64,000 nucleotides of DNA from Chitinophagaceae bacterium (GCA_004322425.1 SCVJ01000019.1:1-64000); one strand, 5' to 3'. Shown: positions 1-9,351, counted from the stretch's first letter. Program-made: numbers and translations. The notes: a model not told the origin generated them from the sequence alone.

Positions 1-551
1 CAGGAAAATCAATTGCCAAAATTTCATTACACAATAAATTTTTCGGTGAAGGAATTACTATTCTACATGATACTATTTATCAACTGACTTGGCAAAATAA
101 AATTGTATTAATCTATTCAGTAAAAGGCTTTAAGAAAATAAAAGAATTTCCATTGACTACTGACGGTTGGGGAATTACACACGATGGAACTGAATTGATT
201 GTAAGCACAGGAAGTGGTAATTTATATTTTTATGAACCCTGCACTTTTCGACTATTACGAACAATGGGAATTACAGAAAACGGCAACCCAGTTTTTAATT
301 TAAACGAATTGGAATTCATCGATGGTTTTGTTTATGCCAATCAATGGCAGTATCCATATATATTAAAAATTGATCCAATTATGGGTATTGTTGTTGCAAA
401 ATATGATCTAACAGATTTATGGAAAAGAATACAGGCAAAGGATCCGCATGCCGACGTACCTAATGGAATTGCGTATGATGAAAAAACTAAGAAAATTTAC
501 ATTACCGGAAAACGATGGCCCGAACTTTTTGAAATTCAGCTGGGGCAATAA
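1..551 (+). CDS. Glutaminyl-peptide cyclotransferase, 3' part (5' end outside window)
   Basis: The reading frame is open from base 3, so this is the C-terminal ~182 residues of a longer protein. It matches the plant/bacterial-type glutaminyl cyclase (Glu_cyclase_2, a beta-propeller), which turns N-terminal glutamine into pyroglutamate, usually in the periplasm. Recognisable family stretches are FGEGIT, QLTWQ, GWGITHDG, NELEFIDG with YANQW, and PNGIAYDE near the end. An internal TTG at 153 is not the true start because the homologous sequence continues upstream. It converges with the methyltransferase gene with one base between the stop codons. Confidence 0.85.
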   Translation, partial: GKSIAKISLHNKFFGEGITILHDTIYQLTWQNKIVLIYSVKGFKKIKEFPLTTDGWGITHDGTELIVSTGSGNLYFYEPCTFRLLRTMGITENGNPVFNLNELEFIDGFVYANQWQYPYILKIDPIMGIVVAKYDLTDLWKRIQAKDPHADVPNGIAYDEKTKKIYITGKRWPELFEIQLGQ

Positions 552-552
552 T

Positions 553-1449
553 TTATTTTGAAAAAATAAACACTAACGAACTGCATCGTTTTGGATGAAT
601 CAACGCCAATACATTTGACCATAATCCAACCATCAATGCCAGCATCCATCTTGTATTTTTGTATTTGTATTTACTGCTTAATAGACTGATATAAAAACTA
701 TCGAACCACATTGGTTTTATCTTTTCTAATCGCATGCCTTCATTTTCAATCAATAAGTTTAAACTTTCAAAATTAAAATGATACAGGTGACGAGGCACAT
801 CGTAAGCTGCCCAATATTGCTTAAAAAATTTAGCATCAAAACAATCATGGTTGGGAACAGCAATCACTAATTTCCCATCTTGTTTTAAAAGTTCTTTTAA
901 TTTTTGTACATAAGGTTTTAAAGAATGTACATGTTCCAAAACATGCCAAAGAGTTATCACATCAAATTGATTGGGTAAAAGTTGAAAAAAAATATTAGCA
1001 TCAATTAGCTCCACATTATTTAATTCCAAAGCCAATTTTCTGGTATTTTCATCGGGTTCAATGCCTACCACATTCCATCCTGCTTTTTTCATAGTGCCTG
1101 CAAAGAATCCAGTACCACTTCCCACATCCAACAAATTTCCATTTCCCTTATTCGTTATTTTCTCAATGAGTTTTTGTTTTTTACAAATCGTGTTTTTTCT
1201 AATTATTTGATATAATTTATTTATTAACCCTGCACTACTATTAGTGTGAGAAATATAATTTTTCGAATTGTAATAATTCGATATCAACAATTCATCGGGT
1301 GCATTTTGTGTAAACCAAAAGGAGCATTGCTTACATTCAGAAATGTTGAACTCTTCCCCACTAACAGTAAAATCTTTTGCAGCCAATGCAAATTGTGTAT
1401 TGGATGAATTGCATATTGGACAAATTGCTGATTGAACCTTATTTCTCAT
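553..1449 (-). CDS. Class I SAM-dependent methyltransferase with N-terminal zinc-finger-like motif
   Basis: 298 residues. An N-terminal Cys pair (CPIC, about residue 10) and a second pair (CKQC, about residue 39) look like a zinc-binding knuckle. A Rossmann methyltransferase domain follows, with motif I LLDVGSGTGFFAG near residue 101, the acidic SAM-ribose residue in VGIEPDE, and DVITLWHVLEHV near residue 165. The Cys-knuckle plus methyltransferase layout is common among enzymes acting on sugars or small molecules near envelope glycan genes. The substrate cannot be told from sequence. The C-terminus has a hydrophobic stretch (MLALMVGLWSNVLALI) that may touch the membrane. Confidence 0.8.
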   Translation of the reverse strand: MRNKVQSAICPICNSSNTQFALAAKDFTVSGEEFNISECKQCSFWFTQNAPDELLISNYYNSKNYISHTNSSAGLINKLYQIIRKNTICKKQKLIEKITNKGNGNLLDVGSGTGFFAGTMKKAGWNVVGIEPDENTRKLALELNNVELIDANIFFQLLPNQFDVITLWHVLEHVHSLKPYVQKLKELLKQDGKLVIAVPNHDCFDAKFFKQYWAAYDVPRHLYHFNFESLNLLIENEGMRLEKIKPMWFDSFYISLLSSKYKYKNTRWMLALMVGLWSNVLALIHPKRCSSLVFIFSK

Positions 1450-1503
1450 AAAATTGATGAAAAGAAAAGCAAAGTAAATAGAATTGTGGCAACAATAAAA
1501 AGA

Positions 1504-2118
1504 TTACTTCACTTGCATAACTACTTGGTTGCCTAATGAAGAAAGTGTTATTTTTTTACTTGAAAATTGCCAGCCGATTAAGCCGGCGCTTAAAATTGTG
1601 ATAAGAATAGCAGCACGCCAAGCATAATTTATATGCAAAGGCTTAATAGATAAAAGTTCTTCCATTTCCAAAGAAGATTTCTCAGATTCGCCTACAAGAA
1701 TAGAGTGCTCTTGCTTTTGGCGAATAATTTTATGAGCAGCCACAGAATCTCTATTTTGTAAATTACTACGATCAGTATCCAAAACTATTGCCCCTTTTTC
1801 ATCTCTGTGCAATACGCCAATTTTTTCCCAACACACGTCTCCGCTTTGTGTTATTGAGTTTTTTAAGTTGGCAGAAAACTCATTAACTTTTTTTATAGCG
1901 TCCCAATTTTCAATTTTTAATGTATGCGATAACCAATCGAATAATTTATCGGCTGGCTTGTCAATCGAATGATCTAAAATAAAATGTTGGTATGGAGCAA
2001 GAAATTTTTTATTGGCAATATCCAATTGCGCAGAGTTTTGTACTAACCGAATTGTTCCAATACCGGGCAATCCCAATTGGCGATTCAAAAGAATATATTG
2101 ATACAAAATGTTGTACAC
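1504..2118 (-). CDS. HU-like N-terminal domain protein with C-terminal membrane anchor
   Basis: 204 residues, beginning at GTG (2118-2116), whose G is the last base of the upstream gene's TAG stop, so the two genes are translationally coupled. The N-terminus (YILLNRQLGLPGIGTIRLV) resembles the HU-CCDC81-type domain that Bacteroidota place before SPOR or membrane segments. A polar linker follows, then one transmembrane segment at about residues 168-185 (AAILITILSAGLIGW) and a short tail. I see no SPOR domain. In Bacteroidota such proteins may bind peptidoglycan or DNA at the envelope; the function here is unknown. It is the last gene of a three-gene envelope unit. Confidence 0.65.
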   Translation of the reverse strand: MYNILYQYILLNRQLGLPGIGTIRLVQNSAQLDIANKKFLAPYQHFILDHSIDKPADKLFDWLSHTLKIENWDAIKKVNEFSANLKNSITQSGDVCWEKIGVLHRDEKGAIVLDTDRSNLQNRDSVAAHKIIRQKQEHSILVGESEKSSLEMEELLSIKPLHINYAWRAAILITILSAGLIGWQFSSKKITLSSLGNQVVMQVK

Positions 2119-3779
2119 TATTTTTTGTTTTTGTCAAATGCAAAAATAACGCCTGCAACAAAATTAAAACCATAATATGATGGAAATAAATTCCATCGCT
2201 GCAAATCTTGATTTAAAATATTGTTGCACTGCACCCAAATATTTATTTTTTGGGCCATACGATATTCAACGCCAGCCTTAACATCCAGAGCCCCTTTAAG
2301 TTGCATATACTCTGTTGGGCTACTCCTAAAATCAGCGCCCTTCCATCCAATTAAATCAGAACTTAACCAAACATCTTTTCCAACTTTTAAGCGAAAAGCT
2401 GCTTTCAACTCAAACGGAATTAACCCAAGTGGTTTTTTATTGATAGCAAGTTGTGCATATTGATAATGATTCACTGTCGCCAATATGGATAATTTTTCCT
2501 GAACAGTATATCCAAATTCAGCGTTTATTTGAAACATGCTGGCTGTTGGTTCAAATAGTATATTATATATTTTCGGTGGCATCGTCCAAATTCTTTGCGG
2601 ATCAAACAAAGGCAGCTGATGAAATTTATTAAATTTAAGCTTGGTACTGTAGTTAATGTGCTTGCCAACAGATCCTCTAAATCCTGCATAGCGTTCTTCT
2701 TTCCAAGTATTGCGTAATTGGTATGGTGCTTGCACCCATTGATTTTTAGATGTTAGGTTTTGGTATGAATTTACCTGTGCAGTTCCAATCCATCCTGCTT
2801 GAAATACAAATCGACTATCATCCGTACTCACTTCGGCACTTATATCAGGAAAAAATTTAAACGTTTGATTATCCCATGTAGGACGAATACCTACTCGCAA
2901 GTTTAATTTTGGTGTTTTCAAATGAACCGAAGGGTTGACACTAAAAACTGTATTGGTACTTGTAGCGATTGCCTCATTCTCATAGTTGATAAAATCTATA
3001 TTGCCTGATAAGTTTACAGCAAAAGATTTACCAACTTGTTTTTCAAATGGTAAGACTATCTTAATATGTTGTTCTTTACTTTTTGCTATAGCATAATCAT
3101 TAAAAATGAATGCAGAAATTTCGGGATGATAAATAACTCCGTATCGTGTGGGGTTCTTATTTCGGTATCCAAAATTCGTGTTCCAGCTCAGAAATCGCTG
3201 CTGGACATTACTGCTTAAAGTATTTGATGTTAAATGATCATAATTATTTCGGCTTATTTCAAACTTTAAATGCAATTCGTGGTTGGCTTGCAAAGTATAG
3301 AAACCACTTGCCCCAATTTTTGTTTCGTTATAATTTTGAAAACCATTTTTACTTGTTGAAGAAATGTGATTTGAAAAAATTTGCAAACCTTTCTTTATTC
3401 CATCTCCAAAAGAAAAGCCAGCTTGTAGCAATGGAGATTTCAAATTTCCAAACCCTGCTTTAATAGAATTGCTCAATTGCCACACTCCGCCCAGATCTAT
3501 TTCTAGCGCCAATGGTTTTATTGAAGCTGGGGAATAAGGAAATAGTAGATTTTGGTTTGGAATATTGTAATTCAATTTTGGCTTGCTGGTATCGACGGAA
3601 GCCGGAGTTGCCGTTAAATTTATTTTTGCAGCTTCTTTTAATACAGGTTTAAAAATAGAAGTAATTAAAACTGTTCTTTTTTTCATTGAATCCTGCTGGG
3701 AGTAAACAGAATTTGTAGAAAAAACAGCAATGATGAGCCAAAAAAATATTTTATTAATATTAAATATGTAAATTTTCAT
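2118..3779 (-). CDS. Outer-membrane beta-barrel protein (TonB-receptor-like, without plug)
   Basis: 553 residues with a signal peptide (hydrophobic run FFWLIIAVFSTNSVYSQ, cleavage probably after YSQ). A conserved-looking strip follows (SIFKPVLKEAAKINL, then NYNIPNQNLLFPY), and the rest is alternating aromatic/polar beta-strand sequence typical of a barrel, ending near GVIFAF. I see no plug domain or TonB box, so it is probably a barrel related to TonB-dependent receptors rather than a complete importer. It lies 27 bases downstream of the TPR gene and overlaps the HU-like gene by one base, so the three are probably made together. Confidence 0.65.
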   Translation of the reverse strand: MKIYIFNINKIFFWLIIAVFSTNSVYSQQDSMKKRTVLITSIFKPVLKEAAKINLTATPASVDTSKPKLNYNIPNQNLLFPYSPASIKPLALEIDLGGVWQLSNSIKAGFGNLKSPLLQAGFSFGDGIKKGLQIFSNHISSTSKNGFQNYNETKIGASGFYTLQANHELHLKFEISRNNYDHLTSNTLSSNVQQRFLSWNTNFGYRNKNPTRYGVIYHPEISAFIFNDYAIAKSKEQHIKIVLPFEKQVGKSFAVNLSGNIDFINYENEAIATSTNTVFSVNPSVHLKTPKLNLRVGIRPTWDNQTFKFFPDISAEVSTDDSRFVFQAGWIGTAQVNSYQNLTSKNQWVQAPYQLRNTWKEERYAGFRGSVGKHINYSTKLKFNKFHQLPLFDPQRIWTMPPKIYNILFEPTASMFQINAEFGYTVQEKLSILATVNHYQYAQLAINKKPLGLIPFELKAAFRLKVGKDVWLSSDLIGWKGADFRSSPTEYMQLKGALDVKAGVEYRMAQKINIWVQCNNILNQDLQRWNLFPSYYGFNFVAGVIFAFDKNKK

Positions 3780-3806
3780 AATCTCTCTTCTTGAATTTTA
3801 AATAGA

Positions 3807-6800
3807 CTACTCTACTATTTTACTAATTTTCTTCTCCTCCAACAAAACCAGATCTAGCTTATCTTTCGCTTCCTTTTTTAAATCTAACAAAGCAGAATTT
3901 TCTACCACACTTTGATACGTGGCTTTGGCATTGAAATAATCTTTTTGTTTATAATAAACATCTCCTAACAAAATATAGGTTTTGGTTACCCAAAATTCGT
4001 AAGAGCCCGATTTATTAATGACTTCAAAGGCAGCTTTTTCTGCTTCAGGATATTTATTTAAAACAAACCAACTCAAAGCAATTTCGTATCGCGCTTCGGC
4101 AGCTAACGATGCTTTATTGAGGGCTATAACTGTTTTATAATTTATAATTGCTGAATCAACTTGGTTCTTTTGTTGAAATGCTTTTGCAATAACCATTTTA
4201 GAAAGCGCTCGATCGTCTGTACTACTTCCGTTCAATGCAATTAATTCTTGAGCATTATTGAAAGCCTCTGTCCATTTTTTTTGCTGATATTGGCTCCGCA
4301 ACATTCCACGCATTGCCTCCAATTTAATTTCTTGAGAATTTGAAACCAGTTTTAATTCATCGTAATAAACTTCTGATGCTTCATAATCTTTCAATTCAAA
4401 AAAATAAATTCTCGCAGCTTGCAGTATGGCTTTTTCCGCATAATTATTAGGTGCCATTTCCGCTACTTCTTCATAGCCTTTCAATGCATTTTCCCAATCC
4501 TTTCGTTCATAATAAATTTCTCCCATAAAAAAATGTGCTGCAATTGCATATTGCCCTTTTGAAAATCGGAGTAAATAATTGTTTAGTGCAGACAATACAT
4601 TGGGGCTTTCATTATCGTATAAAATTTGAACTGCAATCCATGTCAAAGAATCCTCTGTTGACTCGCCCAATGGCTTACCAATTTGACGCATATAGGTTGC
4701 ATAGGCTTCTGTTTCTCCCTTTTCAATATAAATTGCTTTAATATTTTCCAACGCATCTTCCGCTTCAAATGAATGAGGGAAATTTTGAAGTAACTCTTTA
4801 TATTGAAAAAGCGACTCTTGGCTTTTATTGAGATTATAATAAACAATTCCCAATTTTAATAATGCGAGAGGTTTTAAATTATTTTTCGAATCTACTTTTA
4901 ATACTTCATTCAAATAAGGAATGGCATCTCTAAATTTTTCGTCAGCTAAAAAAGTATTAGCAATTTCCAAGTTCGCCTCCGCCACTAAGTTAGAATTAGG
5001 AAATTTTAGAATTAACGTATTCAGTAAATCAATTTTAACTGTTGGATTTTTAATACCCGCAATCAAGGCATTTTGATACCGAGCATAGTCTTCAGACGAC
5101 CTTGAAAAACTAATCAACTTCTCATAAATTGCCTTAGCTTTTGCATAGTCCCTATTCATAAAATAGCAATCAGCAATTCTCAAAGAAATATCGTAATCCA
5201 TATTGGAGGCGGCTGTCACAAGACTTTTTCCGATGGATTCAAAATATTGTAACGCAACTGCATAATTTTCTTTTCTTAAATAGCAATATCCCAAATTATA
5301 TCGTGCCGCTACAACATTTGCTTCCCCGTTATTGGGAGAATTTGCCGTTAAATAGTTTGTTAAAAACTGAATAGCCTCGTCCCACTGATTATTACGATAA
5401 GCAATCTCACCTTTCCAAAAATTGATAAATGCCAATAATGGTTGACTCGGGAAATTTTTAAGCGCTTTGTCCAACAACAAATTGGCTTCCATTAATTCGT
5501 TGTCATTAATTAATTCAGTAGCCCGACCATATAAGATTTTGGGATATATTTTTTTTAACTGAGCTGAAACAGTCGTCATGTTTTCAATCAACTGCAGCGC
5601 TTCACTATAATTATTTGTATTGGCCAATACCGCTACTAAATATTCTTTTGCTTCTGCAGCGTAATTTGACGTTGGATATTTTAAAAGAAAATCATTCAAA
5701 CTATTAAGTGCTTCATCTTCGAAACCTAATTCAAAAGATAATTTTGCATAATTAAAAGTTGAAATTTCTTTTTGCGTTGGATTACTACTATTGGACGCAC
5801 AAAACAGAAATGCATTCCGTCCCTTTGCTTTTTCACCCACTTTTAAATAAGCATCACCTAGCAGATACATAGCATGCTGACTTAACGAATCTATTTTTCC
5901 TCCTAATTGTTTAAACCCCTCAATAGCTTTTTGTAATTGCTCGGTTTGATAATATGTATAGGAAAGTTCATATAAATTTTCTCTAGTTACAATTGTCGAT
6001 CTATTGTAAACTTCTTCCAAATAAGGAACTGCTTGTGAATATTGAAACAACTCAAAATGTCCTTGACCAATTAATTGTTTCAATTCCAAATCATAATATT
6101 GCAAAGGCATTTTTCTAATGATGTTTTCTGCATATCGAATAGCTTCCTGTTTACGATTTTGAGTATAATAAATTTGTGCAATATAATAAGGTACAATTGT
6201 GTCATACTCCCTTTCACTTTCAACAATTTTAAAACTTTCTAATGCTTCGGTCCAATTTCCATTTTTAAAAGATAGGAAACCATAATAATAATTGGCAGCT
6301 GTATAATATTTTCCAACACCTAACTGTCGAATACTATTAAACAACTGAATGGCTTCGGAGAATCTTTGCAAAATAAAATACGAATACCCCTGATGAAATT
6401 TTAAATCGCCAATTTCCTCATTGCTGAGATGAGCAATATTACAAGCAGCATACCCTTGGGCAGCTTCTGAAAAATTTTGTTCTCTGTAATTATATTCAGC
6501 CAAATGAAAAGAAACTTGATGGACACGAGGATTATTTTTTTCAAGATTAATAAAATCCAGTGCATCAGATTTGGCTTTCTGCTCATTTTTTTTAAGCCCG
6601 CAAACAATATTGTAATACTTAATGTCTTGAATCAAAAGGCTGCCAGTTTCACTCGAAATTTCTTGTTGAAGCTCTTGAAACAATGGATAGGCTAGGCTTA
6701 ATTGATCTTTTTGAAAATACGTTTTTGCTTGTAAATATTTATCTTGAAATTCTCTTTCCCCCAAAGGTTGCTGAGCAGAAAGAGGAAGGACTAAACACCA

Positions 6801-6830
6801 ATATAATAAAACTATAAAAAATCTGCTCAT
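3807..6830 (-). CDS. Large tetratricopeptide-repeat protein, exported
   Basis: 1007 residues. The start carries a clear signal peptide (FFIVLLYWCLVLPLSAQQ). The rest is an almost continuous array of helical 34-residue TPR units; typical pieces are YYIAQIYYTQNRKQEAI, LGYCYLRKENYAVALQYF and MGEIYYERKDWENALKGYEEV. It probably acts as a periplasmic scaffold or partner of the barrel protein encoded next. No enzymatic motif is visible. It is the first gene of the unit 6830-1504. The upstream region, shared with the divergent DoxX gene, holds a perfect palindrome at 6924-6940. Confidence 0.8.
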   Translation of the reverse strand: MSRFFIVLLYWCLVLPLSAQQPLGEREFQDKYLQAKTYFQKDQLSLAYPLFQELQQEISSETGSLLIQDIKYYNIVCGLKKNEQKAKSDALDFINLEKNNPRVHQVSFHLAEYNYREQNFSEAAQGYAACNIAHLSNEEIGDLKFHQGYSYFILQRFSEAIQLFNSIRQLGVGKYYTAANYYYGFLSFKNGNWTEALESFKIVESEREYDTIVPYYIAQIYYTQNRKQEAIRYAENIIRKMPLQYYDLELKQLIGQGHFELFQYSQAVPYLEEVYNRSTIVTRENLYELSYTYYQTEQLQKAIEGFKQLGGKIDSLSQHAMYLLGDAYLKVGEKAKGRNAFLFCASNSSNPTQKEISTFNYAKLSFELGFEDEALNSLNDFLLKYPTSNYAAEAKEYLVAVLANTNNYSEALQLIENMTTVSAQLKKIYPKILYGRATELINDNELMEANLLLDKALKNFPSQPLLAFINFWKGEIAYRNNQWDEAIQFLTNYLTANSPNNGEANVVAARYNLGYCYLRKENYAVALQYFESIGKSLVTAASNMDYDISLRIADCYFMNRDYAKAKAIYEKLISFSRSSEDYARYQNALIAGIKNPTVKIDLLNTLILKFPNSNLVAEANLEIANTFLADEKFRDAIPYLNEVLKVDSKNNLKPLALLKLGIVYYNLNKSQESLFQYKELLQNFPHSFEAEDALENIKAIYIEKGETEAYATYMRQIGKPLGESTEDSLTWIAVQILYDNESPNVLSALNNYLLRFSKGQYAIAAHFFMGEIYYERKDWENALKGYEEVAEMAPNNYAEKAILQAARIYFFELKDYEASEVYYDELKLVSNSQEIKLEAMRGMLRSQYQQKKWTEAFNNAQELIALNGSSTDDRALSKMVIAKAFQQKNQVDSAIINYKTVIALNKASLAAEARYEIALSWFVLNKYPEAEKAAFEVINKSGSYEFWVTKTYILLGDVYYKQKDYFNAKATYQSVVENSALLDLKKEAKDKLDLVLLEEKKISKIVE

Positions 6831-6923
6831 GTCAATAAATCATTAATAGGATAGAAAATGTTGTAAATATTCAACTTATTTTTTCGTACACCAAACCAGA
6901 TTTCAAACAACTGTGGATAACTG

Positions 6924-6940
6924 AATCATTTGAAATGATT
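6924..6940. promoter_or_regulatory. 17-bp perfect palindrome between divergent genes
   Basis: AATCATTT-G-AAATGATT has 8-base arms around a single central G. It lies between the TPR operon start (6830, minus) and the DoxX gene (7012, plus). Such a symmetric site is a plausible operator for a dimeric regulator, but no regulator gene is adjacent. Confidence 0.4.
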
Positions 6941-6980
6941 TAACATTTTTTTTTGAAAAAATTACATCAAACGCTTTTCG

Positions 6981-6988
6981 TAATATTG
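6981..6988 (+). promoter_or_regulatory. Possible -7 box for the DoxX-thioesterase pair
   Basis: TAATATTG differs from the Bacteroidota box TAnnTTTG by one base. It lies 23 bases before the ATG at 7012. No clean -33 TTTG is found at the usual distance, so this is a weak call. Confidence 0.35.
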
Positions 6989-7011
6989 TGCCCTATTAAA
7001 AAAATTTAGTT

Positions 7012-7422
7012 ATGAGAAAATTATTCAGCACACGATATTCCGATACCGGAATTTCCGTTAGTTTGTTTTTTCTTCGAATTGCTTTTGGATTTTTACTTTT
7101 TTTTAATCATGGTTTACCTAAGTTGATGAAATTTGAAACCATGAAAGATTCATTTCCAGATCCGTTAAATATTGGCAACACTACAAGTCTTCTGCTAGTA
7201 ATCTTTGCCGAAGTATTTTGTGCCTTATTATTAGTGATGGGATTACTCAGCCGTGCCTCTGCATTTGTATTAGTTATATTATTTGGCGTTGCTATTTTTA
7301 TCATTCATAAAAACGATCCTATTGCTCAAAAGGAATCGGCTTATCTCTACCTTACAGTTTCAACTGCTTTATTGCTTTGCGGACCAGGAAAATGGAGTAT
7401 TGATAATTTAATTAGTAAATAG
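7012..7422 (+). CDS. DoxX family integral membrane protein
   Basis: 136 residues with four hydrophobic segments. The first (SLFFLRIAFGFLLFFNHGLPKL) is the family-typical start of DoxX/DoxD-like proteins and has the characteristic NHGLPKL motif. Later segments are LLLVIFAEVFCALLLVMGLL, AFVLVILFGVAIFII and LYLTVSTALLLCGPG. DoxX proteins are small quinone-related or redox-associated membrane proteins whose biochemical role is mostly unclear. Three bases separate its stop from the thioesterase ATG, so the two are cotranscribed. Confidence 0.85.
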   Translation: MRKLFSTRYSDTGISVSLFFLRIAFGFLLFFNHGLPKLMKFETMKDSFPDPLNIGNTTSLLLVIFAEVFCALLLVMGLLSRASAFVLVILFGVAIFIIHKNDPIAQKESAYLYLTVSTALLLCGPGKWSIDNLISK

Positions 7423-7425
7423 AAA

Positions 7426-7836
7426 ATGTTTACTTCCGAAACACAATTAAGGGTTCGTTATGCCGATACGGACCAGATGGGTGTTGTATACCACAGTAAC
7501 TATTTTGATTATTTTGAAGTAGGTCGAGCTGAAGCAATTCGCCAACTTGGATATACGTATGCAAAAATGGAAGAAGCAGGAATTTGTATGCCAATTGTAG
7601 ATGCACATGCAAGATTTCTTCGTCCTGCTTTATACGATAACTTACTTACAATAAAAACAACTTTAAAAGAATTACCTGTTCATCATAAAATAGAATTCGT
7701 TCATGAAATCTATAATGAACAGAATCAACTTCTTTGTTCTGGAAAAGTCATTTTATATTTTGTTGAAAAAACTTCAATGAAAAGAGCAGTAATGCCTGAA
7801 ATATTAAAGAAAATTTTAGAACCCTACTTTACATAA
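7426..7836 (+). CDS. Acyl-CoA thioesterase, YbgC/FadM-type hot-dog fold
   Basis: 136 residues, the normal size for a single 4HBT hot-dog domain. The diagnostic active-site strip RVRYADTDQMGVVYHSNYFDYFEVGRAE is near the N-terminus (residues 9-36) and contains the catalytic Asp of the YbgC/FadM group (YADTDQMG). The enzyme would hydrolyse acyl-CoA thioesters in the cytoplasm. It follows the DoxX gene by three bases; the link between the two functions is not evident. An acyl-CoA hydrolase is certain at family level; the chain-length preference is unknown. Confidence 0.9.
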   Translation: MFTSETQLRVRYADTDQMGVVYHSNYFDYFEVGRAEAIRQLGYTYAKMEEAGICMPIVDAHARFLRPALYDNLLTIKTTLKELPVHHKIEFVHEIYNEQNQLLCSGKVILYFVEKTSMKRAVMPEILKKILEPYFT

Positions 7837-7872
7837 ACCACTTAAACAAACCTTACAATTATTGGTTCACTA

Positions 7873-9297
7873 TTATTTCAATGAATCCAATACTCGAAAC
7901 ATTTTATTAACTAGGCTAGTTGCAGATCCGTTATAGTTGTTCACTAAAAAAGAAAAAATATACTCTTTCCCGTTCTTTGCTTTGTGATACCCGCAAAAAC
8001 CTTTGGCTCCACGAATGGTACCACTCTTCATCTTCATATTATTGTATTCGGGTAATGAAGTAAAGAAAGAAGTGAACCAATCTTTTGATTTTGCATATTT
8101 CAATAGTTCAACTTGAGCATGTGTAGTAATGCGGTTCATTGGCGACAGTCCTGAACCATCCACCATTCCCAACTCATCTTCATCAACTCCAAATTGATTC
8201 CAATATTTTTTAATGATTTTTATTCCAGAATCCGTTGAACCAAAACCATTTTGTTGATACGCAATTGTCTTCATCAATGATTCTCCGTAAAGGTTTACAC
8301 TTTTTTTATTAAACCAATAAATGATTGAATCCAGTGGTGGAGAAATTTCAATATGGAGTAATTGTTGCTGTGGCAAAGTATTATTCACACTCCCTTTAGT
8401 TGATTCATCTAAAATAGAAACATTACTATTTTTTCCGAATCCCTTTCTGCCCATTGAATCAGCTAGCGTATTTGCAAATTGCAGAGAAGCGTTTTGCATG
8501 GATCCTGAAATAACAAAATCATTCTCCATAATGGGAATAGTCCCTCGTATTTCTTTTGGTTGAATGTACACATAGGCATTATCTCCACTACCTTTTTTTG
8601 CAGATGTTACATACGACTGATAACCCTCAGTGTAAAGATTTGGAGTATATCCGATAACAGACACAGGATCTCCAATATTTTTTCCCGATTGCAAATGAAT
8701 ATCAAATTGATTTTCGCGCCACAAGAGTGAATTTAAACCGGCTCCGTAGTAGTTTCCGACATCTTGCCAAATCCAACCATCCATTTGCTGATTGCCTTTC
8801 CAGTTCGAAATATCAACGATTATGTTTCCATCAATTTTTCTGATTCCTTTCTCTTGAATAGATTTTAAAATTCGATTGATGACAGAATCCTCTTTTGTTT
8901 TTGCCCAACGCCAACTGCCTAAGGTTGGATCGCCACTGCCAGTAACAACTATATTCCCTATTAAAATTCCATTTACAATTTTTCCATCGTAACTAATATC
9001 GGTGCGATAACTAAAATCTTTTCCCAAAATTTCATACGCTGAAATACTGGTAACAATTTTTTGTGTAGAAGCAGGTGCCAATCCCACAGAAGAGTTTTTA
9101 TCAAAAACAACAACTCCACTTTGGGCATCCACCACATAAAGCGAACTGATGGCGTACTTAAGTTGAGGATCTTTTTCAAAATTTAAAAAAGAATTCTTTA
9201 AATTATGAGTTACAGACTGAGCAATACCGTTCGCTTGTAACAATAAAAGATAAAATATTGTTATGCCTGCTTTTTTGAGAAAAAAGGAATGACTCAT
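7873..9297 (-). CDS. dacB: D-alanyl-D-alanine carboxypeptidase/endopeptidase (PBP4 type)
   Basis: 474 residues with an N-terminal signal sequence (GITIFYLLLLQANGIAQS). The three penicillin-binding motifs of the S13/PBP4 family are visible: SxxK as STQK (in LAPASTQKIVTS, about residue 80), SxN as SPMN in DGSGLSPMNRIT, and KTG-like KSGT near the C-terminus. The long insert between the first two motifs is normal for PBP4. It would trim or cut peptidoglycan cross-links in the periplasm. It is divergent from cinA, with overlapping promoter regions. Confidence 0.92.
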   Translation of the reverse strand: MSHSFFLKKAGITIFYLLLLQANGIAQSVTHNLKNSFLNFEKDPQLKYAISSLYVVDAQSGVVVFDKNSSVGLAPASTQKIVTSISAYEILGKDFSYRTDISYDGKIVNGILIGNIVVTGSGDPTLGSWRWAKTKEDSVINRILKSIQEKGIRKIDGNIIVDISNWKGNQQMDGWIWQDVGNYYGAGLNSLLWRENQFDIHLQSGKNIGDPVSVIGYTPNLYTEGYQSYVTSAKKGSGDNAYVYIQPKEIRGTIPIMENDFVISGSMQNASLQFANTLADSMGRKGFGKNSNVSILDESTKGSVNNTLPQQQLLHIEISPPLDSIIYWFNKKSVNLYGESLMKTIAYQQNGFGSTDSGIKIIKKYWNQFGVDEDELGMVDGSGLSPMNRITTHAQVELLKYAKSKDWFTSFFTSLPEYNNMKMKSGTIRGAKGFCGYHKAKNGKEYIFSFLVNNYNGSATSLVNKMFRVLDSLK

Positions 9298-9320
9298 GGA
9301 AAATTTATTAGTTGTTCAAA

Positions 9321-9328
9321 CAAAATTA
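9321..9328 (-). promoter_or_regulatory. Promoter -7 box of dacB
   Basis: On the minus strand bases 9328-9321 read TAATTTTG, an exact match to TAnnTTTG, 23 bases before the dacB ATG (9297). The box lies inside the region that would contact RNA polymerase at the oppositely directed cinA promoter. Confidence 0.55.
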
Positions 9329-9337
9329 ACCAACTCC

Positions 9338-9345
9338 TACCTTTG
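9338..9345 (+). promoter_or_regulatory. Promoter -7 box of cinA, decides its start
   Basis: TACCTTTG matches TAnnTTTG exactly and ends six bases before the ATG at 9352. Transcription would begin at or next to that ATG, giving a leaderless or nearly leaderless mRNA. This argues against the in-frame upstream ATG at 9289, which would also overlap dacB. Confidence 0.65.
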
Positions 9346-9351
9346 TTGCGA

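Noticed and set aside
9289-9351. Upstream ATG giving cinA 21 extra residues
   Set aside because: It lies upstream of the promoter box, overlaps dacB, and the extra residues do not match the family start.
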